Shown: one piece after another, positions 23,986 to 36,492 of the stretch
Layout: each line of letters opens with the position of its first letter
How positions within the stretch are numbered: the stretch's first letter is position 1
From: Punica granatum
Lineage: Eukaryota; Streptophyta; Magnoliopsida; Myrtales; Lythraceae
Reading direction: 5' to 3'
DNA: 64,000 nucleotides
Assembly (NCBI RefSeq): GCF_007655135.1
Contig: NC_045129.1
Span: 14,358,274 to 14,422,273, forward strand
Translations under genes and position numbers: made by a program
The notes under the pieces: model-generated
What the model saw: only the letters and a program-made list of their open reading frames with translations
Told to the model about the DNA's origin: nothing
Databases searched by the model: none

Positions 23986-26900
23986 ATGGTAAGAAACTTC
24001 TCTTGAAATGTGCTCGAACTAGCTAACAGATACCATTATGATAGGTAAATCCTATCTAGAGCCATGAACAATCTACATAAAGTAGAACACATTATATCTA
24101 AATGTAATTCTAAATCATATTTTTTGAGGATATTCTTTCATATCGTATTTCTTTCAAATTAAATGTTTTAGTTAAAATTATTGAAGAACAAAATTTAGAT
24201 TGAATAACGACCGAGTGTCGTGTCTCTCTGTGTAGGTATTACATGTTATAGTAGCATTTGTCATCATATATATATATATATATATATGTCAATGTTTCAT
24301 ATTATCTTGCAGGATAATTTCAGGATTCCACAGCTGGTTTTGTGCATTGCTATCGTGCAAGTTGCTCAAGCACAGGCCTTCAACGTGCTCAATTATGGAG
24401 CTCGTGGAGACGGAATAACAGATGATTCTAAAGTACGTGTGTGGCCTAACTACGTAACAAATAGTCATTACATTTAAGTGCTTTAATGCGCATAACGAAA
24501 TATCTGTGAAAATTTGTAATATCACAACCCTTATAATCTAAAAAGTTTAGTCTTATTAAATACATTATTATTTATGTATTTTTACTCGATAATATCCTTT
24601 AAGTTTAGCATCATATATCTTGTTTTTATTTTATTTATTTATTTGCAATTGGAAAGGCATTTAACGACGCATGGGCAGCAGCATGTGGATCTGCATTAGG
24701 AAGTCCTACTCTTCAAATTCCACAGGGGAAGAAATTTTTGCTCAAACCGGTCACTTTCAAAGGTCCATGCAAATCTTCGACCATTCATGTCCAGGTATTA
24801 ATTAATATATGTCAAATATTATCATATCTGGCTAACCCTAATAGCATCTCTTTATGTACATAGTTCCTACTTCCTACTCTTCATAGAGCAATCCAGACTA
24901 CACTGATTCCACTGATAATCATTAAGGCATCCTTTTCACTATACTAATAGAAAATGACGTGCGTTGCATGTGAGAAATTCGATTTTTAACATAAATCTTA
25001 GATGATGATGATGATGATGATGATAATAGAAGATATTTTGAAGGGAGAAGTATCAAAAATAACCATCATATTTGGAGTTATACTCTTTAAAAGTCATAAC
25101 GTTTATTTATTTGTAAATAACATGCAATTACGTTTTGAAAAGTTTTTGAATAAGGCCTCCACATATTCTTTAATATTATTTTTTTAAAAAATTGAAAAAA
25201 CTAAAAGAAAAACGAAAACGAAACAAAAGTCAGTCACCATCACTCCAGCTGAAGTCATTGGAGGCCTATAGGGTTGTCTCTCCTAGGACGCCGACGGCCC
25301 GTGGCAACCTAGGGCCAAGGTCGTCAGTGACACGGGATGCCTTTGATAACCTTGCCGACGGCGGCGGCCAATGCCGGCACCGGTTACCCACCATCCCCAT
25401 TTTCTCTTCACCCGATAGTGTACTATTTCTTTTTAATATTTTATTGATCTCCACACAAGTACTATATTAACATAACATAAGTCATAGACGGTTTTCGAAT
25501 ATGTTATTATCATCATAGACAAATAATAACTGTTTTCGTTGTTTCAGAAAATCTCTTTCGCAATGATTAAAAAAAAAAGGAAAGAAAATCTCTCTCGCAT
25601 TAGGTGATTAGTGTACAAAACCACTCAAAAGACAGAACTTCCGGTCCGTATAACACTGCACTAAACGAAAAGGACAAAAGAGTGATCTTGCTTACTAAAA
25701 TCTATGTTTTGCTAATACTAAAATCTGTGTATGGTTGATATTTAGACATAGGAGAAATAAAAATTGGCTGGAGGAAAAACACAATATTAAAATTCTGAAA
25801 AACATTAAACAATTCTCCCCTTATGCTTCATCTTACGAAAGTGGTTATTATATTTTAGGGTAAATTGCACCGGTGGTCCAAAATGTTTTACAAATGTTTC
25901 ATGATGGTCCAAAAAGCTTTTTTCGCTACATGATGGTACAAAATTTTTCAAAGTTGTTTCATGATGGTACAAACCGTCAACTCGAGCTTGACCCCGTCAA
26001 GCTGGTGCTGACGTGGCTACTACGTATCACCTCTTTGCTGACGTGGCCGAAAAATTTTAAATAATTCTAAAAATTTTTAAATTTTAAAACTTTTAAAAAT
26101 AAAAATTTTAAATTTTAAAAAAAATAAAAAAAGGGGGAAAAAGGAAAAAAAAAAAGTAAAAAAAAAAAAAATTAAAAAAAATTATATTTTTTAAAAAAAT
26201 TTAAAAATTTTCAAAAAAAATAATTTTTTATTTTTTTTCTAAATTTTCACTCTTTTTTATATTTTTTAAAAATAATTTTAAAATTTTCAAAATTTTAAAA
26301 TTTTAAAATTTTAAAATATTTTATATTTTTTTCAAAATTTTTACTCTTTTTTTGTATTTTTTAATTATTTTTTGTATTTTTTTGGACTTTTTAAAATTTT
26401 ATTTTGTCTTAAATGACGTGGCGCACTATGATTGGTTCCATGTAACAAAAGTGACACATAGGACGCGCCACGTCAGCAAAATATTAACAGCGTCAGCTCG
26501 AGTTGACGGTTTGTACCATCATGAAACAATTTTGAAATATTTTATACCATCATGTAGCGAAAAAAACTTTTTAGACCATCATAAAATATTTGTAAAACAT
26601 TTTGGACCACCGGTGCAATTTACCCTATATTTTATTCCCATTTCAAGCCCACCAGTCGATCAATCCAGAGCTTAGTATGAAGTCCAACCATTAATTTGTC
26701 TATAAAAATCATAGAAGTCATCACAACCATGCAAAGATCGATGATGATCGTAATTCTCATGGCCGAAATAGTGACACGTCTCTTTTCATCTTTTATGTGA
26801 AGGTAGTACTTTATGGATAAACACCACATGATGAGAAAGTTGGTGGTTATCCTTTTATCTAAGGCAATTCACTGTCTTACACTTAAGACCTGTAATAATG

Positions 26901-27041
26901 ACTATGCTGAAGCCTATTGGTCCAAAAAGAGAAAAAAAAAAAACTCATTTAAACTTCAAGGGATGAATATAATGGCTTGTTGAAGGATACTTTCCACTGG
27001 TGTTCCATGAGAGCACACTGATCTGCTCAACATTTTAACAT

Positions 27042-27077
<36 letters not shown>

Positions 27078-30000
27078 AGAGAATCCACCAAGGTCCATCT
27101 AAGCCCAGTGGCCTCTACTCATAGTACCTGTAAATGATGGGCCCCATATATGAGAGACAGCATTGCTAGGTGCAAGAAGCGGCCTGAAGGTGTATCCTAC
27201 CCAGAAAAAGAGATGGCAAGCACATCACTTAATATGATAACAAAGGTTTCTAATAGTAAATAATCCAAACAATGATTAGTTAAAAGTACAAAATGAGAGG
27301 TATGGTTACTCTTACTCACTTGCGAGGAACAGAAAGAATTCTCCCACCATTCGGCCTCCACGCAAAAACCATTTTGTATAATGATTCCATTCCATTTGCC
27401 ATTCCACTTCGTTTGATATAAAACAATGCCTAAGAGTTTATTGGAACGGATATTCTTTAAAAGAAAAAGGACTGCAAAGCTAAAGTGTTCATGCACCTTT
27501 GCAAATGATCAAGACTCGACAATATAAATGAGAGAAAGTAGGGAGCAAAGGCAAGTACCTTCTCGATATCATGATTGTGCAATACTAAAGGAGCAATGGC
27601 AAACAAACTGAGGCAGAAGCATTTGATTATGCATGCTTTAAAAGTGGAGGTAATGTATGCCCATCTCCACTTTCTCGATTCCATTAGATGATGAATTTTC
27701 TTGCACCCATCAATTTTATGGGATTCTCAGCAGAAGAAGAAACAATTTTTTCATTGTTAATAGTGCAAAATACACATAGGAGATAAGTTGACGTAGATGG
27801 TGGGATTACTTGAGTAAAGAACGACAATCAAATGAAGGTTAGAAAAGTAAAATCACAAACAACAATCGCCCATTTTCTTACCCCTCTCCTTCCCCTATGT
27901 ACTCTCTCCCCTTTGTCTTGTCCTCTCTTTCCCTCTTCTCTCCTTACTCTCTCTCTCTTATTTTTTCTCAGCAGCCTAAATATCATATAGCATATCTTCT
28001 TTTCTAAACTCTCGTTATATTTTATGATTTATTTCTTTTCCTTAGTTACATACTAATTAATATTTTTGAATAAGGTTTTTCATTCTTAATGAATAAATCT
28101 ATTCACGTATGTTTTTATTTATTTATTTATTTAGCGTTTTAGCGCTTAGCGGGAGTTTGTTAGTCCCACACTCCCTTTTATCATATTGCTCATATTAAGA
28201 ATGCTTCAATTATTAAGAACCATTGATTATTGATTAATTTGGACAAGTTATAGACAAGAAACTGCTCACTAACCTCTCTTTCCACTCACATCTCCTATTT
28301 TTGCTCTCCTCCCATCTCTCCTTTCTACTTTGGTCGTTTCTTTATTCATAAGAGAAGAAAATATAGTTAGCAATTTATATTTTCTTTTTTATATTAGAAG
28401 TCATTATATTATTCTAATTAATATCTAAATTAAATTTTCAATTAAGTGAGGTAATATGGCTAGCTATTATATTCTTAATTTGATAATTAAATATCAATTT
28501 TCATCTATTGATTCGCACATAGTGCTTCGAATCTGTTAATCGAATCGGAAAAACTTAAAAGTGAGAAACTTCTCAACTTTTTTGCAGTTGCTCGGGAGCA
28601 TTATTGCACCAAGTAATCCATCGGCTTGGGCTGGATTTGATCAAAGCAAATGGCTTAGGTTTGAGTCCGTCAATGGACTTACCCTGGACGGAAAAGGTCA
28701 AATAGACGGTCAAGGTTCTGCATGGTGGCAATTGTGTGGGAAGGTCATTACACTATACCCATAATTTCAACCGTACCTAGGTTCAAAATTCACAATATGA
28801 AAATATATTTCACAAAACCAATGTGTATTGATTTAAGTATTTCGGCGCTTGTTCCCCTTAATCAAGGCCTCAGGTTCGAGTCTTGCATATAGAATAAATC
28901 CACACTGTGAGAGTTTTACCCATTTGTGGATCGATCTAACTCGAACTGAATTAGTCGTAGCCCATTGGGCTATCATAGGATGCACAGCTAAAAAAATATA
29001 TATATTTCACAAATATCATATTCATGTATTAGCGGCATCTTTGCTATCATAATGAGCCATATTAACTCAATACTGTTGTTTCGACTTTGCAGAACCGTTG
29101 CACGAGACCAACTGTAAGTATAGGCCACTCTAGCTAATTTGCTTTTGCTAGCAACATTACATTGGCAGAAGCACTTATATGGCATAAATATTAACATTGT
29201 CCAATTGATGGGCAGGCATTGTCTTTTCATGCGACCAATAACCTTAAAGTCGACGGGTTGACCCACTTAAATAGCCAAAGAAACCACATCTCCATTGACG
29301 GAGCAGACACCGTTGTGCTGTCTAACCTCCACATCTCAGCCCCTGAAACAAGTCCTAACACAGACGGCGTTGATATTGCTAGTTCCAAGAACATCCAAAT
29401 CCTGCATAGTAACATCGCGACCGGTACGGTAGACATGTCAACTACATATTTTTCCTCGAGCTATATGCAGTAATCCGAGTCTAGGGGTTCCAAGCGCTCT
29501 TCCCTGCAATTTTTTTGTGGAAAACACCTTTCTTTTGTATTCCGGATCTACCATGTAATCTTAAATAATTTGCAGGTGACGATTGTGTCGCTATTAACAG
29601 TGGGTCGTCCTTCATTAACATCACCGGTGTGACTTGCGGTCCTGGGCATGGTATTAGGTATATTCATTGAAAGCACTAAAAAATTGGAAATCTTATAAGT
29701 CTTCCAATGATGGTCAATGCAAAATTTCGTGATACTGGATTGTATGAGATGCTTCAGCGATTGTCTGTTGCAGTGTGGGAAGCTTGGGAAAGGGAGGAGC
29801 GTTCGAAACAGTGGAAGAAGTTCATGTGAAGGGTTGCACCTTCATAGGCACACAAAATGGAGCTCGGATCAAAACCTGGCAGGTATTCTGGAGAATTCCC
29901 ATAATTGACACTAATTTATTAACAATAGATAATTTGCGGTTAATACGTTACGACTAGTTAATCTAAGGCATGTTGAGGATTCATTTATTTAGTTTTCTTC

Positions 30001-30523
30001 CTGTGTGCTCGACTACTAGGGAGGGTCAGGGTATGCAAGGAAAATTTCATTCGAGGACATCACTTTGATGGCATCTCAAAATCCCATTATAATCTCCCAG
30101 TTTTACAGTGACTCCGTGACAACATCCAGGCTCAATGGAACCATCTCCACAAATGTAAGAAACTTTGTCGCTCTCCACATGCATATAGATATGTTTACCG
30201 CATTGATAATATGTCTTGAATGACATGCCTCTTTCTTATTTTATAGGCAGCATGCCCAAGTACCTCACCTCCCTACTTTTCATCCGTGTTTTTCTTAGGA
30301 TTTGAGTATTAGTCAGATTACGTTCACCGGGTTTCACGGGACATCAGCAACACCCAGTGCCATCACACTCAAGTGCAGCAGCCAGGGAGGTGGGTGCACT
30401 GGCCTGACCCTCGCCCACATCAACATTACCTCTTCCACTAGAGGAGAAACCTTCGCCACCTGCAGCAATGCTCATGGGACTTACACCGATTCCGTTCCTC
30501 GGGTCGATTGTCTTCTATCATGA
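23986..30523 (+). CDS. PG2: polygalacturonase (GH28), ten exons, intact
   Basis: Predicted secreted pectin-hydrolysing enzyme, tandem copy of PG1. Exons: 23986-23988, 24313-24432, 24657-24794, 28588-28743, 29093-29113, 29216-29423, 29576-29657, 29774-29882, 30020-30154, 30299-30523; 1,197 nt, 398 aa, no stops. Every exon but the last has the same length as in PG1. Exon 1 is again just ATG before GTAAGA; exon 5 is the 21-nt micro-exon (NRCTRPT). Motifs: SPNTDG, GDDC, CGPGHG, RIK, all in canonical form, so this copy is the likeliest active enzyme of the three. N-terminus has a signal peptide ending AQAQ. Intron 3 is 3.8 kb against 1.3 kb in PG1 because of insertions including a MITE and a G homopolymer. 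Intron 1 contains an AT microsatellite. Confidence 0.92.
24266..24287. repeat. (AT)n microsatellite in PG2 intron 1
   Basis: Eleven AT units, absent at the same place in PG1, so a recent expansion. Confidence 0.9.
24795..25857. other. PG2 intron 3, first part
   Basis: Only the first about 100 bases resemble PG1 intron 3. A (GAT)8 run lies at 25001-25024. A GC-rich piece at 25250-25400 gives short frames on both strands; it resembles decayed transposon coding sequence but I cannot assign it. Confidence 0.5.
25858..26625. mobile_element. Mutator-type MITE with 9-bp target duplication
   Basis: Long terminal inverted repeats begin GGGTAAATTGCACCGGTGG and end with the reverse complement; each arm is about 140 bp, reaching the CAACTCGAGC/GCTCGAGTTG pair. 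It is flanked by perfect 9-bp repeats TATATTTTA at 25849-25857 and 26626-26634. The centre (26040-26400) is almost pure A and T. No transposase; the frames it contains are artefacts. It sits inside PG2 intron 3 and is absent from PG1. Confidence 0.9.
26635..27825. other. PG2 intron 3, inserted part of unknown origin
   Basis: It has no counterpart in PG1. Frames on the minus strand at 27197-27684 are short and not recognisable. It contains the G homopolymer listed next. Confidence 0.4.
27043..27075 (+). repeat. Run of 33 G
   Basis: An uninterrupted G tract. Such runs are rare in plant DNA, and length errors in sequencing or assembly are likely at this site. Confidence 0.9.
28817..28999 (+). 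mobile_element. tRNA-derived SINE in PG2 intron 4
   Basis: A pol III B-box-like GGTTCGAGTCT lies at 28873-28883, and flanking 14-bp repeats ATATATTTCACAAA stand at 28803-28816 and 29000-29013. The same element is at 6249-6423 in PG1 and at 63690-63852. Confidence 0.75.
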
Positions 30524-30586
30524 CCATCTCCACTAATTATGGGATTAGGAAAGTAAGATTGCATATCGTACCTATGTGGCTAGGCC

Positions 30587-31516
30587 TGTCAAAACCCCCA
30601 AAATAAAATCGATTTTCCCAAAACTTGTAATAAGAAAAGGGTGAGAGCCGAGTCGAAATTCCAAAGGAGGCTAAGGGGTTCTCTAAACCAATGAGCTAGC
30701 AAAAGTAACGAAAGGAGAATTTTGATAATGAAGAAACTACATTGCAACAAAAGAACAATTTAAAAGTGCAAGGGAGAGTGAGTAATCAATAACCTGGAAC
30801 ACGTATGACTTGAGTTCGAAAACCAACTAGCGGATAGTTGATCATAGAAGTATCATAATGTAAATTTCAGCAGCTAAGAGTCGAGTTCCCGCGACCGTAA
30901 GGAATCAACTAGTATCTAAATTCTAACTAGTCAAAACACCATCTAACTAGTAAGTTCATCAACTAGTTAACAAGGTATCGACCAATTCCTTAATTAACTA
31001 AGCAACGGCTTTAAGCACAAGGATGCCTTAACCCGAGCGATTAATCAATTCATCAATTAATTGACTCATCATATCATTCTATAACCAATTAAGGCAGCAA
31101 CTGCCGTTTGTTCCTAATTAGTCTTGCTTCAAATCGATTTCTACAAATACCGTAGTAGTTGTCGATAAGCTAACTTACAAGTATCCTATTCACAACCATG
31201 AGAGAATACTTGTAATGATGACATCCAAGAATGAATAAGTGTTGAAATTGAAATATTAAAACATGCCCCTCACAACCAAACTGTGAGGTTTCCGTTCTCA
31301 AGTCAAACCAAACGAATTAGCCACACATGGCTATACAAGAATCCATGAAAACTGACGTTCCTTGGAGGAACACTCAGCAGCTACCCCCCTCTTTTCCAAG
31401 TTTCTTTTCGAAAACAAACTAAAAAATCCTAAACCAAGATGATCCTTAGGTTTATATATCTCCCTAAAAAATAGGAACCATAATGAACTTATCTTTAAAG
31501 ATTTCCTTAAAACTCA
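30587..31516 (-). mobile_element. Family X fragment, copy B
   Basis: It begins TGTCAAAACCCCC, exactly where the PG1 and PG2 3' flanks stop matching, so this is taken as an LTR end inserted just downstream of PG2. From 30960 it matches 46535-47090 (copy C), and from 31250 it matches copy A. It stops at 31516 where the Tat2 LTR begins, at a point where copies A and C continue. Confidence 0.6.
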
Positions 31517-33884
31517 TGTGCGGATCCGAATTTGCTCTTGTCGGGGCCCGCATGCGTGTGCTATCACACGGCTTGGGAGTGTCCACCTTCCCGAGAATGT
31601 ATGATGGACACGCGTGAGAAGGAGTCACCACTTACCATTTTACGACCCAATGATCGAGGGTCGGTAAGTTACCCGGGTCTAGGGGTACGAGGTACATCTA
31701 ATTACTAAGGCATATAGTCTGCGGAACCCGAGGTTCCAAATTCGAGAGTTCTATTACCTGCGGGCCTATATCCCGCACGCCATGTCGGTACTCTAGCTTG
31801 CTAGGCTTTCCATTTTTATTTTATTACCGCTTAATTTAGTTCCGCTCATCTTAGGCGTTTTGACACCGTAAACCGAAAACAAGCGATTACCTCGAGTCAC
31901 AAAGCCATGAGGAAAGCAAATATTCTGGTCGGGGGATCGGTCCACCGTCCTCGCATTTCGTTTAACTGGACCGTGAAGGCCGGTACGCCGTACGGACTGG
32001 CCCTTAGACCTGTACGATTTTGTTTACATAGATGGTTCATAACTCGATTCAACCGGCTCTATCTCTCGAAACCGTTCGCTTGCCAACCGGGGTCCTTACA
32101 AATGAATACACAGATAAATCCTTGCACTATTCACTCAAGATAAAGTAAAATATACAAATTACAACACATGGACCTAGTTAATTTGCATTCGGTCATTATT
32201 CTACTCGTGCTCACCGTGTGATTTGGAAAATACCAAAAATGAAATTAAGTTGCGCGCTCGGTGTATGGGGGCATTGGACCCCGTGATTAATAGTTGGGAC
32301 GTTAGATCCCATGTGCATTACGTCCTAGGAATTCGGGTGCGACTTGCATAACAAACAAGTGCGAAAATGTAAAAAATAAGCATAGATAAGCAGAACAAGG
32401 GGGTTCGTTATTGCCGAATTTACGTGAATTAACCGATTATTAACCGGGGTATCTTGACATGCAAATCTTACCCTAAAGCAAACGAACACACGTAGGGTGT
32501 AAATCGATCAAGGATCGCCCCGAGAGGGTATTTTGTATTTGGCATTATTTTCAAAGAACTGACAGATGTGATGTTTGTAGTCTAATCTTGTGTTTGTGGG
32601 TTGCTTTTATGATTGTTCTGTATTGCGCCACTGTGGTTGTTACGGTTATTGCAGAACATGAATTTCCCCCGTAAACCCTAGAACCTAGTGTCTGACCCAC
32701 TATTGCCCATTTTATCTTAAACTAAGTACACAATTAGTCTGATATTTGTATTTTGAGCCCAAATAGCCGTTCTAACTACCCAAGACTATGCTATGATAAC
32801 AAAAACTCATCGGTCAGATAGAGAGGGCTACGTAGATGAACCTGGGCCTAGAAAGGTAGCCCGTCCCTACCCTAGTACCGTAGTGTTTCTCTTATCCTAA
32901 CCCTAGGGATGCCGCTAAACTGAAAATAGACGTTTTTGCCCTTGTAGTGAAAGTTATATTTAGAAAAGAGAGACTACGCGATGCGGGCCGCCTTGGCCTG
33001 TGACCGGCGTCGATCGATTCCCTGGATCTTCCAGGGTTGTACGGGAACCCCGAAAGAGCCAAATAAACAGTCAGTCTATCCTGAAGTGATCTAAAAAGGA
33101 CTTCCACGCCTCGACTTGAGTTACCTGGAGTCAGGTGAAACCTCGAGTCAAGACGTGTAAGTCCTTCCTAGACATCCATGCCACAACGAACCACGTGTCT
33201 TGGTTTTTTTTTTTTCTTTTGTAAAATTGCGAGTTTTGAGAAGGACACCAGCGCATGTTTGCAACCTATCGACGCGTGTTACCGGTTAATTACCAATTCG
33301 TGCAAAGTTATTAGGGCTAAGTGAGTTAATTAATCGTATGAACATCCCGATTACCCCATAAGTGGAATTATTGATTACATTAATTAAAATTTGCCAAATG
33401 CTTTGAATCTGCGGGTTTCAGGCCACCAAGCCGACCATTGATGGACCGTCCGATACGAGCCCTAATTCCCGACCGTCTTGAAATTTAAAAATTAACTTTA
33501 AGCCGAGTTTGCATGATTAAACCGATTCATGTGAGGTTTTCGGTTAAAACGATAAAGAAACACGTCTAAATACGGAGCAAGAATGCACGATCACATCAAA
33601 CACGATAAACATACATATTTTACATAGTCGGTGCCACCATGATCACAAGAAAGCGCATACAAGCATACACAAACATAATATTAACAGAATCAATAAAACA
33701 GCATCGACTCATGAAAGCGGAAAAACATAAAAAGAGTACGTATTATCATGTTATATACGCATAACGAACGAGACAAAAGCGTAATAAATGAGGACATGCA
33801 TGTCGTCGGCCGGACATCCAAGTAGGAAGGGTTGGACATCTTTAGAAAATGTCCAAGGATTGAATTGAACAATTTCAAAAGAAC

Positions 33885-34690
33885 AGGGACTGATTTGAAA
33901 ATTTGGAAAACGTTTCAAGGACTGATTTGAATCTTGTGAAAATTCTGTGACTGACTGGAAAATATTAAAATGGCTCAGAACTTGACTGAAACGAGTTTGA
34001 GAGTTCGGGGGCTGATCTAAAAAAAAGTAAAAATGTCGCAGGGACCCAACTGAAACAACTTAAAAAGTTCTCGGAACTGATTTAAAAATTTCGGAAAAAT
34101 TCAGGACTGCGTAAAAATTACTGAAAATGGCCCAGGACTTGTTTGAAACGGATTTAAAAGTTCAGGGGCTTATCTGAAAATGAAAAATGCTGCAGGGACC
34201 AAACTGAAACAACTTAAAAAGTTCCCGGGACTGATTCAAAGATTCTGAAAAAAATCAGGACTGCGTAAACATTACTGCAAATGGACCATGACTTGTTTGA
34301 AACGGATTTGAAAGTTCAGGGGCTGATCTAGAAAATGAAAAATGCCGCAGGGACCAAACTAAAACAACATAAAACGTTCCCGGGACTGATTCAAAAATTC
34401 TGGAAAAATTAAGGACTTCGTAAAAATTACTGAAAATGGCCCATGACTTGTTTGAAAAGGATTCAAAAGTTCAGGGGCTGATCTGGAAAATGAAAAATGC
34501 CGCACGGACCAAACGGAAACAACTTAAAAAGTTCCTGGGAATGGTTTTTAATCTTCCGAAAATTCTGTGGCCCAACTGAAAATATCGAAAATGGTCCAGG
34601 ACTTATCTGAAACGAATTTGAAAGTTCAAGGGCTGATCCAAAAATGAAAAATACCGCAAGGACTGAACTGAGACAAATCAAAAAGTTTAC
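33885..34690. repeat. Tandem array of about 155 bp inside the Tat2 LTR
   Basis: About five units; the marker GCAGGGACC or its variants occurs at 34038, 34192, 34347, 34502 and 34656, spaced 154-155 bp. Each unit is itself built from shorter GGGACTGATTTGAAAA-like pieces, so it is a higher-order repeat. Confidence 0.85.
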
Positions 34691-35560
34691 AAAAAACGGG
34701 TTCAAAACAAATCCGCTCATCCACACGATCCACACACGTTCATTTCAAGTTGTCATCATCCAAGCAAGTATCAACATACAAAAAGGATGCCCAAAACCAT
34801 GCCACAAAGTCGATGTTTATACCTAGTTCGGGAAGAAAAAGGGAATTCGAGAAGTCGGGTCCGGGCAGGCACTGGATCGGGTCGAGGCAGACCCGACTGG
34901 AGAAGAAAACGCCGGGGAAGAGAACGGTGGGTGCAGTTGGACAAAGGTGGGTTACGGCTTCGGTGGGCGAGTTCCTAGGGACGTCGAGAGACTCTTAACC
35001 AGTCTTGGAGCGGACCTGGAGTGGCTCGAACCTGTGCTGTTCCGAAAAGAAAAGAAGAACTCGTGAGAGCTTAAAGGGAAAGCCGGGAAAGAGGGGAAGA
35101 CGTCAGGACAACTCAGGTGGCTCCACGGGACGGCTCCTTGCCTCGAGACGTTGTAGTACGCGGCTGAAGCTGGCTCGCTAGTCGGACGGGGCCTGGACTG
35201 CCTCACCTACGCCAAGAGCCCAGTGAGAGTCGGCGTTGAATCAAGTCGGCTGTACTGCTCCTGTACAGAGGGAGTTGGGGAAGAGTTGAAGGTTTTCGTT
35301 GGGTTGTGAGGTTCGGGACGAGCTAGGAGAGCGTGAGCTGAGGATTTTTTTTTTTTTAACCGAGAGAGAGCGAGAGAGCTGAGGGATAGACTGAGCTGCT
35401 GGTTTTTGAAGAAGTGAGCTAAGGGCCTTTTTTTCTTCGGTTCCTGGCAGTGACATGACCGGAAAGGAACAGAGAGGAGGCAGGTGTGCCAAGCTTGTGT
35501 GCAGAGTTCCCGGGGCAGAGGTCGCGTGTAGGAGTCGGGTTGGCCTTGTTCTGTCCCGCA

Positions 35561-35880
35561 GAGAAGATCGGAGATAGGAGAAGAAGGAAGGAGAAGGACA
35601 AGTTACAGGTCTCGGGCAGGGTATGGTAGAGAGGGAAAGAGGAAAGAAAAGAAAAAAGAAAAGAGAAGAGAAAGGTGGAAGAAAGCTTGCCAGTTCGGTC
35701 AGGGAGCAGGTTCGGCGCGGAAGAAAGGAAGAGAGAAGGAAGAGGAAGGGTGGCAGGCTCGGTCAAAAGGGTTGCAGGGGAAAGGAGGAAGAAAGAAAAG
35801 AAAAGAAAAGGAGAAAAAAAGAAAAAGAAGAGAATGGGTGGGAAGGAGGAAGAAGGCAGAGGGCAACAGTCAGAAGAGCT
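35561..35880 (+). repeat. Long purine-rich tract
   Basis: More than 300 bases almost entirely A and G on the plus strand (GAAAGAGGAAAGAAAAG type). Charged Lys/Arg/Glu reading frames here are compositional artefacts. Confidence 0.8.
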
Positions 35881-36275
35881 CTAACCTTTGATTGATTGAT
35901 TTTTTTTTAAGATTTGAAATTGACGGCGTGTAAACCGTAAAATTCTCGTCTTTTCAATTGGATGTCAGAAAAATAATTCGAGACCGCCATCGTACTTAGA
36001 AAAAATCAAAAATCAAATGTTGTGCACAAAAATGTTTTTCGGCCTCGAGTTTTCGTCCAGAATTTTGAAAATTGGAATTGACGCACGTGAAATTCAAAAA
36101 TGACCCATGGAGTATTTTTCTGGAAAATCATAAAATTGGTGTTAAATTAGGAAAATCCCTCATTTCCAAAAGTCGTAAATGCTGGAGCAATTAACCAAAA
36201 ATACTTCCCTCATACGGGTGACAAAATGACGATTTTGCCCCTCTGGAACTGGTGGACCAAAATGGGGTGCTAACA

Positions 36276-36290
36276 GCTTGCCCCAATTTG
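36276..36290 (-). other. Polypurine tract of Tat2
   Basis: Minus-strand sequence CAAATTGGGGCAAGC ends directly before the LTR start TGTTAG. Confidence 0.6.
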
Positions 36291-36492
36291 ATTGCGTGCT
36301 TAGGCAAAGGATGCAGCCAAATACTATGAGAAGCACCCCGTCTAGTCCCGATGACCGCTTCGGCCTCCCCTATAGCCGCTTGTTCTCCTGTTTTGGATGT
36401 ATGGGAGAAAACTATGCGAGTGTGCAAGCCTGTTGTGAGGGGAAGATAGGGGAATCATGGCAAGGAAGCGAGAAAGTGTGAATTTGTAACTC

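Larger units (their letters stand above)
31517..36275 (-). mobile_element. Tat2 3' LTR (4.76 kb)
   Basis: On the minus strand it runs from TGTTAGCACCCC at 36275 to GGATCCGCACA at 31517, giving TG...CA ends. Only the first about 40 and last about 300 bases are clearly like the Tat1 LTR; the interior is different and carries a 155-bp tandem array and a long purine-rich tract. No gene seen inside. Confidence 0.82.

Noticed and set aside
26352..26675. 107-codon frame
   Set aside because: Runs through the MITE arm and AT-only centre; no protein character.
27197..27684. Possible gene on the minus strand in PG2 intron 3
   Set aside because: Short frames, no recognisable motif and no consistent splice pattern.
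35623..35895. Highly charged Lys/Arg/Glu reading frames
   Set aside because: Composition of the purine tract inside the Tat2 LTR, not coding.
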